Below are positions 8,743 through 17,152 of a stretch of 48,660 nt of DNA, piece after piece. Position numbers and translations under genes: made by a program. A model generated the notes under the pieces. That model had not been told where the DNA came from. It was given only the letters and a program-made list of their open reading frames with translations, and searched no databases. Position 1 is the stretch's first letter. Each line of letters opens with the position of its first letter. Source of the stretch: Corynebacterium sp. ACRPS (GTDB lineage: Bacteria; Actinomycetota; Actinomycetes; Mycobacteriales; Mycobacteriaceae); NCBI RefSeq assembly GCF_022346005.1, contig NZ_JAKRMY010000015.1, positions 1 to 48,660 of the forward strand, written 5' to 3'.

Positions 8743-9999
8743 TTAAACGGAACTCTGCGCCGGCTTATCTGCTTCCTTATCTGGGGTAATAAGAGCGATA
8801 ACCTCAAAGTGATGGGTGCCAGGAAAGGCATTGATTAGCGCCATTTTCTCAGGCTTGTACCCAGCGCTGTGCCACAGGGATAGATCGCGGGCAAAGGTTG
8901 CGGGATCGCAGCCCACATGAACCACGGCCTGCGGCTTTGCCTCCGCCACGGCGCGGATAACCTGCTCGCCCGCCCCGGTTCGCGGCGGATCGAGCACCAC
9001 GGCACCAGGTTGGGGCAATTGCGCAGCAACCTGTTCTACCTTCGCGGATTTGACTGCAATATCGATATCACGCAACCCCGGCTGCGTAGTCGCCGTTGCC
9101 GCGGGCGAATAGTCCACGGAAATGACTTTTCCGCCGGTGGCTTCTGATAGCGCGGGCGCGAATAAACCGACGCCGCCGTACAAATCCCAGGCAATCTTCT
9201 GCTGGTAATTCCGGCCGGCCAGCCACTGCCCCGCCACAGCGCTATAAATCTCCGGCGCCGCAACATGCGCTTGCCAAAAGGCCGTAGCAGGGAAGGAAAA
9301 CTCGCGGCCATTGACGTATTCGACCACGGTGCCAGAGCCCTCGATGACCTCGCGAATGGTCTCCACGCGCCTGCCCCGCGGTGCCTTGCGCGTTTCCACC
9401 ACATGCCGGTTACCCGCGCCATCGAGAACCGCGACGATTTCGGCCCCCGGGGTAAAACGCCGCGCGCCGTCGCCTACCAAACCATCAGTCAGGCCATCGA
9501 CCAATTGGGTACACCCGACGGACGTGACCAGCTCATTCGAGCGGTACTTCCGCAATCCGGCGCGGCCTTGCTTGTCGACGCCCAACCTGACCCTCGTCCG
9601 CCAGCCCCGTACCGGCGGCAAGTCGTGTTGTTCAATAGCGAGGGACTCGAGCCCATCTATGCCGCTGCGTCGCAGCTGTTCGCGGAGAACGTCCATCTTG
9701 ATGGCTGGTTCCGCTGCGGGATCCAACTCGGCAAAATCGCAGCACCCGGCGCCTAGCTCTGCGGCGGGACAGCTACTGGGTACGCGCAGCTCACCCGCAG
9801 TCACGATGCTGTCGAGCTCGCCCTTGATAAAAGACTTTTTCACCTTACCCGCGGTTGCGCGAACCGTGTCCCCCGGAAAAGCCCGAGGGACAAAGACGAC
9901 GCGCCCGTCTGGAGCGTGGCCTATGCCAAGTCCACCATGCGCCATGCGGTCGATGGTGACTTCCATGGTGTCTCCGCGAGATAGAGCGGACTCATTCAT
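8743..9999 (-). CDS. TrmA/RlmD-family class I SAM-dependent RNA methyltransferase with TRAM domain
   Basis: A 418-residue RNA (uracil-C5) methyltransferase-like protein. An N-terminal TRAM domain (MEVTIDRMAHGGLGIG) is followed by a cysteine cluster (SCPAAELGAGCCDF) that may bind an iron-sulfur centre. The SAM site is WDLYGGVGLFAP, and the catalytic cysteine, about C364, is in VGCDPATFARDL. The substrate (23S rRNA or tRNA uridine) cannot be told from sequence. I chose ATG 9999 rather than an in-frame start at 10053. It overlaps the upstream stop in the sequence ATGAATGA and puts the TRAM domain right at the N-terminus, which suggests translational coupling. Confidence 0.88.
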   Translation of the reverse strand: MNESALSRGDTMEVTIDRMAHGGLGIGHAPDGRVVFVPRAFPGDTVRATAGKVKKSFIKGELDSIVTAGELRVPSSCPAAELGAGCCDFAELDPAAEPAIKMDVLREQLRRSGIDGLESLAIEQHDLPPVRGWRTRVRLGVDKQGRAGLRKYRSNELVTSVGCTQLVDGLTDGLVGDGARRFTPGAEIVAVLDGAGNRHVVETRKAPRGRRVETIREVIEGSGTVVEYVNGREFSFPATAFWQAHVAAPEIYSAVAGQWLAGRNYQQKIAWDLYGGVGLFAPALSEATGGKVISVDYSPAATATTQPGLRDIDIAVKSAKVEQVAAQLPQPGAVVLDPPRTGAGEQVIRAVAEAKPQAVVHVGCDPATFARDLSLWHSAGYKPEKMALINAFPGTHHFEVIALITPDKEADKPAQSSV

Positions 10000-10711
10000 T
10001 TTCTGCCTCAAACTCTTGTGTACTGCGATCTGAACTTGTGGCAAGCCCGGCATTTTCTGCTGCTTCTACCGCGGCATCCGCGCGGCGCACCATCCACACG
10101 GTCAATGCGGTCACCAATAGCGTCAAGGGCCAACCCATGACGATCCTGGTAATGCCCAAGGCGGTCGTCTCCCCGGCATCATAAATCGCCCGCTGGATGA
10201 TAAACCGCGCTAAGAAGATAACGGCCCACCCGGCGGTGGCAATGGAATAGGCCCTGCGCGCAAGCTTTACCTTCTGCCAGGCCATATCATCGCCGTTCAA
10301 GCCCTTCCAGATAACGCCAACGGCCGGCCACCGGAAGAGAATTGATAGCGACGCGGCGATAAACAGGGCCAGTGACATCCAAATGCCGTATAGGAAGTAG
10401 CCTTTGGCATCGCCGGTAAACCAGGCGATGGCGGCGCAAATGGCCACCCCGATAAGGCCAGAGATGGCCGGCTGAATGGTCTGTTTGCGAACGATGCGCC
10501 ATATGGCGATCACTACCGCCACACCCAGCGCGGAGATGAGCGCCGGGGTTAGGCCGTAAAGGCTATTAACTGGAATAAGGACGACGATGGGCAAGGTGGC
10601 CGCAACCAGTCCGGGAAGGCCTCCCATTTGTTCCAACAGAGTTGGCTCAGTATCGCGGTCCTGGTCGTCGCCTAGCTGTGGAGCCTGCGGCTCCGGCAAA
10701 GAGTTACTCAC
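9992..10711 (-). CDS. DUF3159 domain membrane protein
   Basis: A 239-residue integral membrane protein with about five or six helices, starting near residue 30 (PGLVAATLPIVVLIPV). The tail rich in Glu and Ala is cytoplasmic-looking. The family (DUF3159) is actinobacterial and has no known function. It lies in the dut-DUF3710-DUF3159-TrmA order also seen in mycobacteria (Rv2697c down to Rv2689c region). It starts with GTG 10711, only 17 bases after the DUF3710 stop, and its end overlaps the methyltransferase start. Confidence 0.85.
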   Translation of the reverse strand: MSNSLPEPQAPQLGDDQDRDTEPTLLEQMGGLPGLVAATLPIVVLIPVNSLYGLTPALISALGVAVVIAIWRIVRKQTIQPAISGLIGVAICAAIAWFTGDAKGYFLYGIWMSLALFIAASLSILFRWPAVGVIWKGLNGDDMAWQKVKLARRAYSIATAGWAVIFLARFIIQRAIYDAGETTALGITRIVMGWPLTLLVTALTVWMVRRADAAVEAAENAGLATSSDRSTQEFEAENE

Positions 10712-10728
10712 GTAGCGTTCTGCTTTAC

Positions 10729-11700
10729 TTACTTATCGGTATCGGGGTTAGACCCCTTGTCTTTGTCATGTGCGGGAGATTCATTGTCCCCCTTGGGTGG
10801 CTGCGCGCCCAAATCGCGCAGTTGCTGTTCGGCTTCCGCCTCAGCTGCGGGATCGGGGCCGCCTACCCCGTTTTCTGGGTGACCTTGGGCCGCCTGCCCC
10901 TGGGAATTTGCGCCTGATTGGTCCTGCTGACGCTTTTCCATGGCTTGTTTGACCTGCTCCACCAGCTGCTTGGGCATGATGACCGGCAGTGCATTGCCCG
11001 CCAAAATGGGATCTTCACCGCGGTAGACAAAGGTTCGCGATGCTACGTCGCGCGCGATCTGCGCTAAATCTTCTTCAAGGCCGGTAGGTGCTGCAAGAGT
11101 TAAGCGCAGCATCCACCGCGGGCCTTCGGCGCCAATGACGCGCAGTTGGCCGTTGTCATTTTTGCCAACGATTTCCAGCCCCCAAGGGCCTTGCTCCGTG
11201 GTGACGGATAGCCCATCGCGGCTCATGCCTTCCTTGATTTCTTCCACGGATTCAGCCCACTGGCCAGGCTTGCGTGGAGCTGCGAAGGCAACGGGAGTAA
11301 TACGGCCCGCCTTGGTGACAATGTGCAGCATCTTCGGGCCTTGTTCGCCCATTTCTACCTGGACCTGGGAATCCTTGGGCAGCGGAATGCGCATCGAGCC
11401 AAGGTCAAGGATGCCGATGGAAGAATCAGAAAAGTCAAAGTCTTCGATATTGACGGAATCGCCATCGAAGGGGCCGGTTTCGCCATTTACGGCGTCGTGG
11501 GCAAACTCCGTTGGCACCTGTCCCGAAGCTGCGGCGGCATCGGCAGCCGTATCTTTTACGGATGCAAAGGAATTCGATTCAGCCGAAGCCGATCCTGCGG
11601 AATCAGCGGCAGGCTCTTGCGGCTGCGATTGCCGTGAGGCCTCCGGCTCTTCCTTCCGGTTGTCATCGTTTTTCTTTTTGCCAAATGGCCAAATACCCAT
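10729..11700 (-). CDS. DUF3710 domain protein
   Basis: A 323-residue soluble protein. Residues 1-75 are a low-complexity region opening with MGIWPFGKKKND and rich in Ser, Ala and Glu. The DUF3710 domain spans about 80-250. The C-terminal 60 residues are again disordered and charged. No catalytic signature is recognised. It sits 14 bases downstream of dut on the same strand, a linkage conserved in actinobacteria. The reason for that linkage is unknown. Confidence 0.86.
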   Translation of the reverse strand: MGIWPFGKKKNDDNRKEEPEASRQSQPQEPAADSAGSASAESNSFASVKDTAADAAAASGQVPTEFAHDAVNGETGPFDGDSVNIEDFDFSDSSIGILDLGSMRIPLPKDSQVQVEMGEQGPKMLHIVTKAGRITPVAFAAPRKPGQWAESVEEIKEGMSRDGLSVTTEQGPWGLEIVGKNDNGQLRVIGAEGPRWMLRLTLAAPTGLEEDLAQIARDVASRTFVYRGEDPILAGNALPVIMPKQLVEQVKQAMEKRQQDQSGANSQGQAAQGHPENGVGGPDPAAEAEAEQQLRDLGAQPPKGDNESPAHDKDKGSNPDTDK

Positions 11701-11714
11701 GTGTTTAAACCTTT

Positions 11715-12188
11715 CTATACCCCGGTTGATCCGTAGCCGCCGGTACCGCGGTCGGTCTCATCCAAGTCTTCTACTTCGCTAAAATCCATTAGTTCTACAC
11801 GCTGTACCACGAGTTGAGCGATGCGCATGCCGCGCTCGATCTCGATCGGGGTGTGGGAATCGTGGTTGATCAGGCACACCTTGATCTCCCCGCGGTAGTC
11901 AGCATCCACGGTACCCGGCGTATTGACAATGGACAGCCCGTGTTTAGCTGCTAGGCCAGACCTCGGATGGATTAAGCCGACGGTGCCCAGCGGCAAGGCC
12001 ATGGCTATACCGGTGCCAACGAGGGCGCGTTCGCCAGGTTGGAGGGTAAGCGCCTCGGCAGCATAAAGATCGGCGCCGGCGTCACCCCGATGGGCCCGAA
12101 ATGGCATCGGCAGCCCTTTATCGAGGCGCTTAATTTTGACGTCTCCTACTGGCGTTAGTTCCTGCGGTAGCGAATTCGAATCAGTCAC
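11715..12188 (-). CDS. dut: dUTP diphosphatase (trimeric dUTPase)
   Basis: A 157-residue trimeric dUTPase that hydrolyses dUTP to dUMP and pyrophosphate, keeping uracil out of DNA and feeding thymidylate synthesis. All five motifs are present: [11 protein letters not shown] (1), PRSGLA (2), [13 protein letters not shown] with the catalytic Asp (3), [10 protein letters not shown] (4) and the C-terminal arm [11 protein letters not shown] (5). The start is GTG at 12188. It is the first gene of the minus-strand DUF3710/DUF3159/TrmA-like run and is divergent from the DUF3093 gene 64 bases away. Confidence 0.96.
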   Translation of the reverse strand: MTDSNSLPQELTPVGDVKIKRLDKGLPMPFRAHRGDAGADLYAAEALTLQPGERALVGTGIAMALPLGTVGLIHPRSGLAAKHGLSIVNTPGTVDADYRGEIKVCLINHDSHTPIEIERGMRIAQLVVQRVELMDFSEVEDLDETDRGTGGYGSTGV

Positions 12189-12252
12189 TTAGCCAATCCT
12201 ACCTGCCCCAGCCGGTTCATTCTGCGCCTGGAGTGGACTAGACTGCCTAGAC

Positions 12253-12753
12253 GTGTCTGATATTTCTGCTCCTCAACCCGCTGACCCGAAAGTGTTGTAT
12301 CGCGAACGCCAATGGGTGCCGTGGTACTTCTGGATTTTTGCAGCAATCGTTGTGGCTTTAACCTCAGCTACGGCCGGACTCAACCGCTCTGTGTGGTGGA
12401 CCATCATTCCCGCGGTCCTGCTCGGAGCCATCGCTATCTGGGTGCTCATCACGTGGTCTGGGACCGTTGTTCAAGTAGAGCAAGATGAAGATGGCACGCG
12501 GTGGCTGCTCGTCAAAGACGCACAGCTACCCAATGAGGTTGTCTCTCGTTCGATTACCGTTCCAAAGTCTGCGCGCCATAACGCACTGGGCCCGCAATTC
12601 GATCCGGCCGCATTCTTGGTCTCTCATGCCTGGATTGACGAGCACGCCATGATGGTCCTCAATGATCCTGAGGATGACACCCCATATTGGCTCATTGCCT
12701 CGAAAGATCCAGACCAACTGCTCCGCGCCTTCCTACCGGAGCAGCACGCTTAA
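12253..12753 (+). CDS. DUF3093 domain membrane protein
   Basis: A 166-residue protein with two closely spaced N-terminal transmembrane helices (about residues 23-75, WYFWIFAAIVVALTSA and TIIPAVLLGAIAIWVLI). A soluble C-terminal domain of roughly 90 residues follows. It matches the actinobacterial DUF3093 family (Rv2698 type), which is found beside dut. Function is unknown. The start is GTG at 12253. It is followed after 5 bases by a second small membrane protein, so the two may be co-transcribed. Confidence 0.82.
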   Translation: MSDISAPQPADPKVLYRERQWVPWYFWIFAAIVVALTSATAGLNRSVWWTIIPAVLLGAIAIWVLITWSGTVVQVEQDEDGTRWLLVKDAQLPNEVVSRSITVPKSARHNALGPQFDPAAFLVSHAWIDEHAMMVLNDPEDDTPYWLIASKDPDQLLRAFLPEQHA

Positions 12754-12758
12754 GCTTC

Positions 12759-13091
12759 ATGGGTTTCGGAGGAGCTTTAGGCAGAACTCAGAAAGATGGG
12801 AAACCCTGGATACCTCCGTGGTGGTTTTCCTTCGTGATACTGCCGCTCATGGTCATCGCTGAATTCTACGTCAGTCAAGTAACCGGTTGGCGGGGAGTGT
12901 CCTCCTCCAACGTGGAAGGAGTCTCTTGGAGCGAAGTGAGCTCTGACGGCATCGTCCTTCATGTAGTGGGATACATGGCTTTTTACTTCGTTCTAGTGCT
13001 GCCCATCTTCTTGGTTCGTCGATATCTATGGGAGAAGCGACGAAAGCAAGGGAGCACACCGGATAAGAAGAGCAATGACGAGCAGCCTTAG
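12759..13091 (+). CDS. Small two-helix membrane protein, function unknown
   Basis: A 110-residue protein I do not recognise. It has an N-terminal basic segment, a first helix around WWFSFVILPLMVIAEFYV, a polar loop of about 30 residues and a second helix around VLHVVGYMAFYFVLVLPIFLV. A lysine-rich tail follows. ATG 12759 was chosen because it is the first start after the DUF3093 stop. An upstream in-frame ATG at 12687 would overlap that gene heavily and adds a non-membrane extension. A terminator follows the gene. It may be lineage-specific. Confidence 0.6.
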   Translation: MGFGGALGRTQKDGKPWIPPWWFSFVILPLMVIAEFYVSQVTGWRGVSSSNVEGVSWSEVSSDGIVLHVVGYMAFYFVLVLPIFLVRRYLWEKRRKQGSTPDKKSNDEQP

Positions 13092-13185
13092 ATAGAACAG
13101 GATAGCTGAGGGGGCCTGCCCCCGAAAAGAGAAGTCCCAGGGAGTTAGGTCCCGCGCACATTGGGTGTCTGCTAAAAAGGAAAAC

Positions 13186-13238
13186 TTCACCCCCGCCGCG
13201 TTTGCCTGTGCAAACTGCGGCGGGGGTGAATCTTTATT
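13186..13238. terminator. Bidirectional terminator
   Basis: The long inverted repeat TTCACCCCCGCCGC... against GCGGCGGGGGTGAA (13186-13230) has a further GTTTGC/GCAAAC inner stem. It is followed by a T-rich run on the plus strand and preceded by an A-rich run that serves the minus strand. It separates the convergent small membrane protein and DUF4193 genes. Confidence 0.85.
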
Positions 13239-13281
13239 TGGGTTGTGCGCAGTAACGGCTAGCTAGGCCAATACTGGCTGC

Positions 13282-13572
13282 TTAGGCACAATCCTTACAG
13301 ATGGGCATGCCATCTTCTTCGTGCGAATAACGCTTATTGGACTGGACCAAAAAGCAGGAGCCGCAGGTAAATTCGTCTTCTTGACGGGGAACGACCTGTA
13401 CGTTGAGCTCTTCGCCGGTGAGGTCAACTGATGGCGGTTGGAATGCTTCGACGATTTCGCCATCGTCATCCATGCCGTTGCTTTCGGGTTCAGCTGCTTT
13501 CAGTCCCTCTAAAGAGTCAGTTTCAAGTTCGTCTTCTGCACCGCGGCGCGGTGCGTCATAATCGGTGGCCAT
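13282..13572 (-). CDS. DUF4193 zinc-ribbon-like protein
   Basis: A 96-residue acidic protein of the actinobacterial DUF4193 family (Rv2699c type). The C-terminal third has two CxxC pairs (FTCGSCFLV and PICKDCA), which would form a small zinc ribbon. The N-terminal 50 residues are acidic and probably disordered. It is highly conserved next to dut/suhB/sigA in actinobacteria but its function is not established. RNA polymerase or nucleic-acid contact is a speculation from the zinc ribbon. The 111 bases between it and suhB hold only its own promoter space. Confidence 0.85.
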   Translation of the reverse strand: MATDYDAPRRGAEDELETDSLEGLKAAEPESNGMDDDGEIVEAFQPPSVDLTGEELNVQVVPRQEDEFTCGSCFLVQSNKRYSHEEDGMPICKDCA

Positions 13573-13683
13573 ACTGCACGCCCCTATAAGTCGATTTGCT
13601 TTAGGAATAGTTGTTTATCGATCGCGCATAGTAAAGGACAAACACCGATATGTCATCCCGCTGCTAAGAAATTCTAAGATCCT

Positions 13684-14544
13684 TCACCCCCGCATCGCTT
13701 CCTTAGCGCCATGTCCTGCCAAAAGATCCTCAAATGCGGGTGCCAAATTCACCCCCGCGGCCCAGGTTAATTCACCATCAGCGGACCCCTTGTCCAGCCC
13801 TGGGTGATGGACCTTCGCACCCGCCTCGCGGGCAATGAGAGCACCGGCGGCAAAATCCCAAGCGTTAATGCCGTGCTCAAAATAGGCATCTACGCTCCCC
13901 TCGGCCACGCGGCACAGATCGAGGGCGGCTGCTCCAATGCGGCGGATATCGCGGACCTGCGGCAGCAACTTGGTCAGCAGCTCCGCCTGTTGCTTGCGCC
14001 GCTGTGCGCCATAGCCAAATCCCGTCGCAACCAAGGAAAGCGCGGGGTCATCTTGTTCACCGCACCGTAGCGAAGACCGCGTGCCATCCGCAGTGGCAAC
14101 CGTGGCACCTTCGCCGGCCGCTGCGGAATACACCTGCCCCCGCGCCACATTGACCACAGCGCCTGCTACCAGGCGGCCATCGTATTCCGCGCCGATGGAG
14201 ACCGCGTAGTCCGGAATGCCGTAAAGGAAATTGACCGTGCCGTCGATGGGGTCCACAATCCACCTGACCCCGGTCGTCCCGTCGAAGCTCGCGCCTTCCT
14301 CACCTAATAGGCCATCGCCAGGGCGGCTTTCCTTAATCGTGCGCGTAATAAACTCCTCGGTGGCGGTATCGACCTCCGTCACCGGGTCGACGGCGCTCGA
14401 TTTTGTCTGGGTATGTGCCGCAATACCGTCTCCAGCAACCAAGTCGGCGCGGTGCGTGCGGATAAGTGCGGCCGCGCGCACGGCGGTAGATTCCGCAAAA
14501 TCTCGCAGCTGCAGAAAATCTATGTCATGATCCATGCCAACCAT
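13684..14544 (-). CDS. suhB: Inositol-1-monophosphatase family protein
   Basis: A 286-residue Mg-dependent phosphatase with the first metal motif GEEGAS, the signature WIVDPIDGTVNFLYGIPDY and the second motif INAWDFAAGALIAREAGA. In corynebacteria such enzymes supply inositol for phosphatidylinositol and mycothiol, or act on other sugar phosphates. Exact substrate is not settled. Three in-frame starts exist. I chose ATG 14544 because AGAAGG lies 5 bases upstream. The longest form (14571) would overlap the divergent ppgK start. ATG 14535 is also possible. Confidence 0.9.
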   Translation of the reverse strand: MVGMDHDIDFLQLRDFAESTAVRAAALIRTHRADLVAGDGIAAHTQTKSSAVDPVTEVDTATEEFITRTIKESRPGDGLLGEEGASFDGTTGVRWIVDPIDGTVNFLYGIPDYAVSIGAEYDGRLVAGAVVNVARGQVYSAAAGEGATVATADGTRSSLRCGEQDDPALSLVATGFGYGAQRRKQQAELLTKLLPQVRDIRRIGAAALDLCRVAEGSVDAYFEHGINAWDFAAGALIAREAGAKVHHPGLDKGSADGELTWAAGVNLAPAFEDLLAGHGAKEAMRG

Positions 14545-14569
14545 TGTGCCTTCTTCTACACTTGCGAGC

Positions 14570-15328
14570 ATGACTACTCATACTGGCCACTCATTTGGCA
14601 TCGATATCGGCGGCTCAGGCATTAAGGGCGCAGAAGTCGACCTCAAAAACGGTGAATTCGTGGGCCCGCGGCTGAAGATCCCTACCCCACAGCCATCCAC
14701 ACCACATGAGGTAGCCACGGTGGTCGCCCAAATTGTGCGCGAAAAAGAGTGGGACAAGCCCGTCGGCATCACCTTGCCCTCGGTGGTGTCGAACCACACG
14801 GTGCACTCCGCTGCCAATATCTCACCTGAGTGGATAGGCGTGGATACCACCGAGTTGTTTTCGCGTTATCTAGACGTTGACTTTGTGGTCTTAAATGATG
14901 CCGATGCCGCAGGCCTTGCGGAAGTCGCGTATGGAAACGAGTTGGCCAAAACCGGATCCGTCATCTTTTTGACGCTGGGAACCGGCATCGGGTCAGCCTT
15001 CTTCCTCAACGGTCAGCTCTTCCCCAATACTGAGCTTGGCCACCTCATGGTGGGAACTGACGAGGCCGAGGCGATTGCGTCCTCCGCCGCCAAGGAACGC
15101 GAAGGACTGAAGTACAAGGAGTGGGCGCCTCGGCTCAATCGTGTGCTGCAGGAATACGAGAAATTATTTAATCCCCAGGCTTTCCTCATCGGGGGTGGCA
15201 TATCTCGCAAATTCCACAAATGGGGCCCCCACTTAACTATTGATACCCCCGTAATGCCTGCACAGTTGCAAAATCGTGCGGGTATTGTAGGTGCAGCGAT
15301 GGCGGTATTAGAAGGCCTAGAGCCATAA
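14570..15328 (+). CDS. ppgK: Polyphosphate glucokinase
   Basis: A 252-residue ROK-family kinase that phosphorylates glucose at C6 using polyphosphate or ATP, giving PTS-independent glucose entry to glycolysis. The phosphate-binding loop is FGIDIGGSGIKGAEVD, the catalytic Asp is in VLNDADAAGLAE, and the second phosphate motif is LTLGTGIGSAFF. The C-terminal GGGISRKFHKW is typical of actinobacterial PpgK. ATG 14570 matches the usual N-terminus. An in-frame ATG at 14534 would run into the suhB start region. The divergent suhB/ppgK and downstream sigA order is the standard actinobacterial one. Confidence 0.95.
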   Translation: MTTHTGHSFGIDIGGSGIKGAEVDLKNGEFVGPRLKIPTPQPSTPHEVATVVAQIVREKEWDKPVGITLPSVVSNHTVHSAANISPEWIGVDTTELFSRYLDVDFVVLNDADAAGLAEVAYGNELAKTGSVIFLTLGTGIGSAFFLNGQLFPNTELGHLMVGTDEAEAIASSAAKEREGLKYKEWAPRLNRVLQEYEKLFNPQAFLIGGGISRKFHKWGPHLTIDTPVMPAQLQNRAGIVGAAMAVLEGLEP

Positions 15329-15376
15329 AATCGCCGTTGCAGTAACCCTATCTACCGGCATTGTGCAAAAATCGCC

Positions 15377-15464
15377 TATACTGGGCGGTCGATCCAAAAT
15401 TGCATGGCTCTCGGGCGTGTCTGACCTGCATAAGGCCTACACCCGCTAGCATTTCTTAATGCTA
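15377..15464 (+). promoter_or_regulatory. Candidate sigA promoter -10 and leader hairpin
   Basis: TATACT at 15377-15382 is a good -10 hexamer about 145 bases upstream of the sigA start. No matching -35 stands out, as is common in corynebacteria. Within the leader, TAGCATT (15447-15453) and AATGCTA (15458-15464) form a perfect 7-bp hairpin with a 4-base loop. Its role is unknown. Confidence 0.4.
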
Positions 15465-15525
15465 TTGCCACCCTGTGCGGGTGCGGTGAGCTATTCCCAT
15501 CAAGTAGTAAGTCGAAAGGGCGTAC

Positions 15526-17004
15526 GTGGCAGCCACTGATTCTTCAGACCAGGCACTCGGCGAGGACGATAAGTCTGTCGAGGCATCTACTCCTGCAAAG
15601 AAGACCGCCAAAAAGACGGCAAAGAAAACGGCGAAGAAAACCGCCAAGAAGACAGCTAAAAAGACGGCGAAAAAGACTGCCAAGAAAACGGCTAAGAAGA
15701 CCGCCAAGAAGTCAGCGAAGAAATCAGCCAAGAAAGCTGTCAAAAAGACCGTGCGAGCCTCTGCGGCGGAACCGCAAGACTCCCCCGCAAACTCCGCGGA
15801 GAAAGCACCGTCGGAAGCTGAGGACGCAGAGGATCAGCTCGACGCCGTTGAGCAAGACACCCCTGCGGAAGACGTCGACTTCGACCCCACCCATGAGGAC
15901 ATCGAAGAGGACGAATTCGATGCCCCCACTGACCTCGATGAAGACGATATTCAGGAAGAGTTGGGCGAAGAAGAAGACGAGGACGAAGTAGAAGATACAT
16001 CCTCGGTCTGGGATGAGGAAGAATCCGTCGCCCTGCGCCAGGCACGCAAGGATGCTCAGCTGACCGCCTCCGCCGACTCCGTGCGTGCGTACCTCAAGCA
16101 GATCGGTAAGGTTGCCCTGCTGAATGCTGAGCAGGAGGTCTCTTTGGCAAAGCGCATCGAGGCTGGCCTGTACGCGCAGCACCGCATGGACGAGATGGAA
16201 AAGGCTCGCGCGGAGGGCGATAAGGCTGCCAAGCTCTCCCCCATGGAAAAGCGCGACCTGCGCAGCATCGCAAGGGACGGGCGCAAGGCTAAGAACCACC
16301 TGTTGGAAGCCAACCTTCGCCTTGTGGTCTCCTTAGCCAAGCGCTATACCGGCCGCGGCATGGCTTTCTTGGACCTTATCCAGGAAGGCAACTTGGGCCT
16401 TATCCGTGCGGTGGAAAAGTTCGACTACACCAAGGGCTATAAGTTCTCTACCTACGCCACGTGGTGGATCCGCCAGGCCATTACCCGCGCAATGGCTGAC
16501 CAGGCCCGCACCATCCGCATCCCGGTTCACATGGTGGAGGTCATCAACAAGCTGGGCCGCATCCAGCGCGAGCTGCTGCAGGACTTGGGCCGCGAGCCCA
16601 CCCCGCAGGAGCTGGCAAAGGAAATGGACATCACCGAAGAAAAGGTGATGGAAATTCAGCAGTATGCGCGTGAGCCCATCTCGCTGGACCAGACCATCGG
16701 TGATGAGGGCGATTCTCAGTTGGGTGACTTCATCGAGGACTCTGAGGCCGTCATCGCCGTCGATGCCGTGTCCTTCACGTTGCTGCAGGACCAGCTCCAG
16801 GACGTGCTGACCACGTTGTCTGAGCGCGAAGCTGGCGTCGTGCGCCTGCGCTTCGGGCTTACCGATGGCATGCCGCGCACTTTAGACGAGATCGGCCAGG
16901 TCTACGGCGTTACCCGCGAGCGCATCCGTCAGATCGAGTCCAAGACGATGTCGAAGCTGCGCCACCCCTCTCGTTCGCAGGTATTGCGCGATTATCTCGA
17001 CTAA
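15526..17004 (+). CDS. sigA: Primary RNA polymerase sigma factor SigA
   Basis: A 492-residue housekeeping sigma-70 factor. Residues 24-75 are a lysine-rich array of 13 four-residue units (mostly AKKT). Residues about 85-165 are strongly acidic, together forming an N-terminal extension of the kind seen in M. tuberculosis SigA. Conserved regions follow: 1.2 ([13 protein letters not shown]), 2.1-2.4 ([51 protein letters not shown]), 3 and 4 ([23 protein letters not shown]). The start is GTG at 15526, with GAAAGGG upstream. It is followed by a strong terminator. Confidence 0.97.
   Translation: MAATDSSDQALGEDDKSVEASTPAKKTAKKTAKKTAKKTAKKTAKKTAKKTAKKTAKKTAKKSAKKSAKKAVKKTVRASAAEPQDSPANSAEKAPSEAEDAEDQLDAVEQDTPAEDVDFDPTHEDIEEDEFDAPTDLDEDDIQEELGEEEDEDEVEDTSSVWDEEESVALRQARKDAQLTASADSVRAYLKQIGKVALLNAEQEVSLAKRIEAGLYAQHRMDEMEKARAEGDKAAKLSPMEKRDLRSIARDGRKAKNHLLEANLRLVVSLAKRYTGRGMAFLDLIQEGNLGLIRAVEKFDYTKGYKFSTYATWWIRQAITRAMADQARTIRIPVHMVEVINKLGRIQRELLQDLGREPTPQELAKEMDITEEKVMEIQQYAREPISLDQTIGDEGDSQLGDFIEDSEAVIAVDAVSFTLLQDQLQDVLTTLSEREAGVVRLRFGLTDGMPRTLDEIGQVYGVTRERIRQIESKTMSKLRHPSRSQVLRDYLD
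15595..15750 (+). repeat. 13 tandem 12-nt units encoding AKKT-type repeats in SigA
   Basis: Nine AKKT, two AKKS, one AKKA and one VKKT unit run in frame without interruption. Synonymous third positions vary from unit to unit (GCA/GCC/GCG/GCT, AAA/AAG, ACC/ACG/ACA/ACT). The protein repeat is therefore much better preserved than the DNA repeat. Confidence 0.95.
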
Positions 17005-17029
17005 CTAGATCGCCCGCCCCGCACAGCAT

Positions 17030-17060
17030 TAAGGCCGCACCACCGTGGTGCGGCCTTTTA
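17030..17060 (+). terminator. sigA terminator
   Basis: AAGGCCGCACCAC and GTGGTGCGGCCTT form an almost loopless perfect dyad (17031-17057) ending in TTTTAA, 27 bases after the sigA stop. The remaining bases to 17152 are GC-rich intergenic sequence without a gene. Confidence 0.85.
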
Positions 17061-17152
17061 ATGTGCCTACTACCCTCCTGCGGGGCTGGCGCGGCGACAG
17101 CGGCGCGCCGCCAGCTAGCCGGCCAGCAGCCAACCAGCCACAAGGAGGCACG

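Noticed and set aside
15462..15743. Minus-strand open frame encoding a Phe/Leu/Ala/Val-rich peptide that looks like membrane repeats
   Set aside because: It is the exact antisense of the AKKT repeat in sigA, so its hydrophobic pattern is an artefact.
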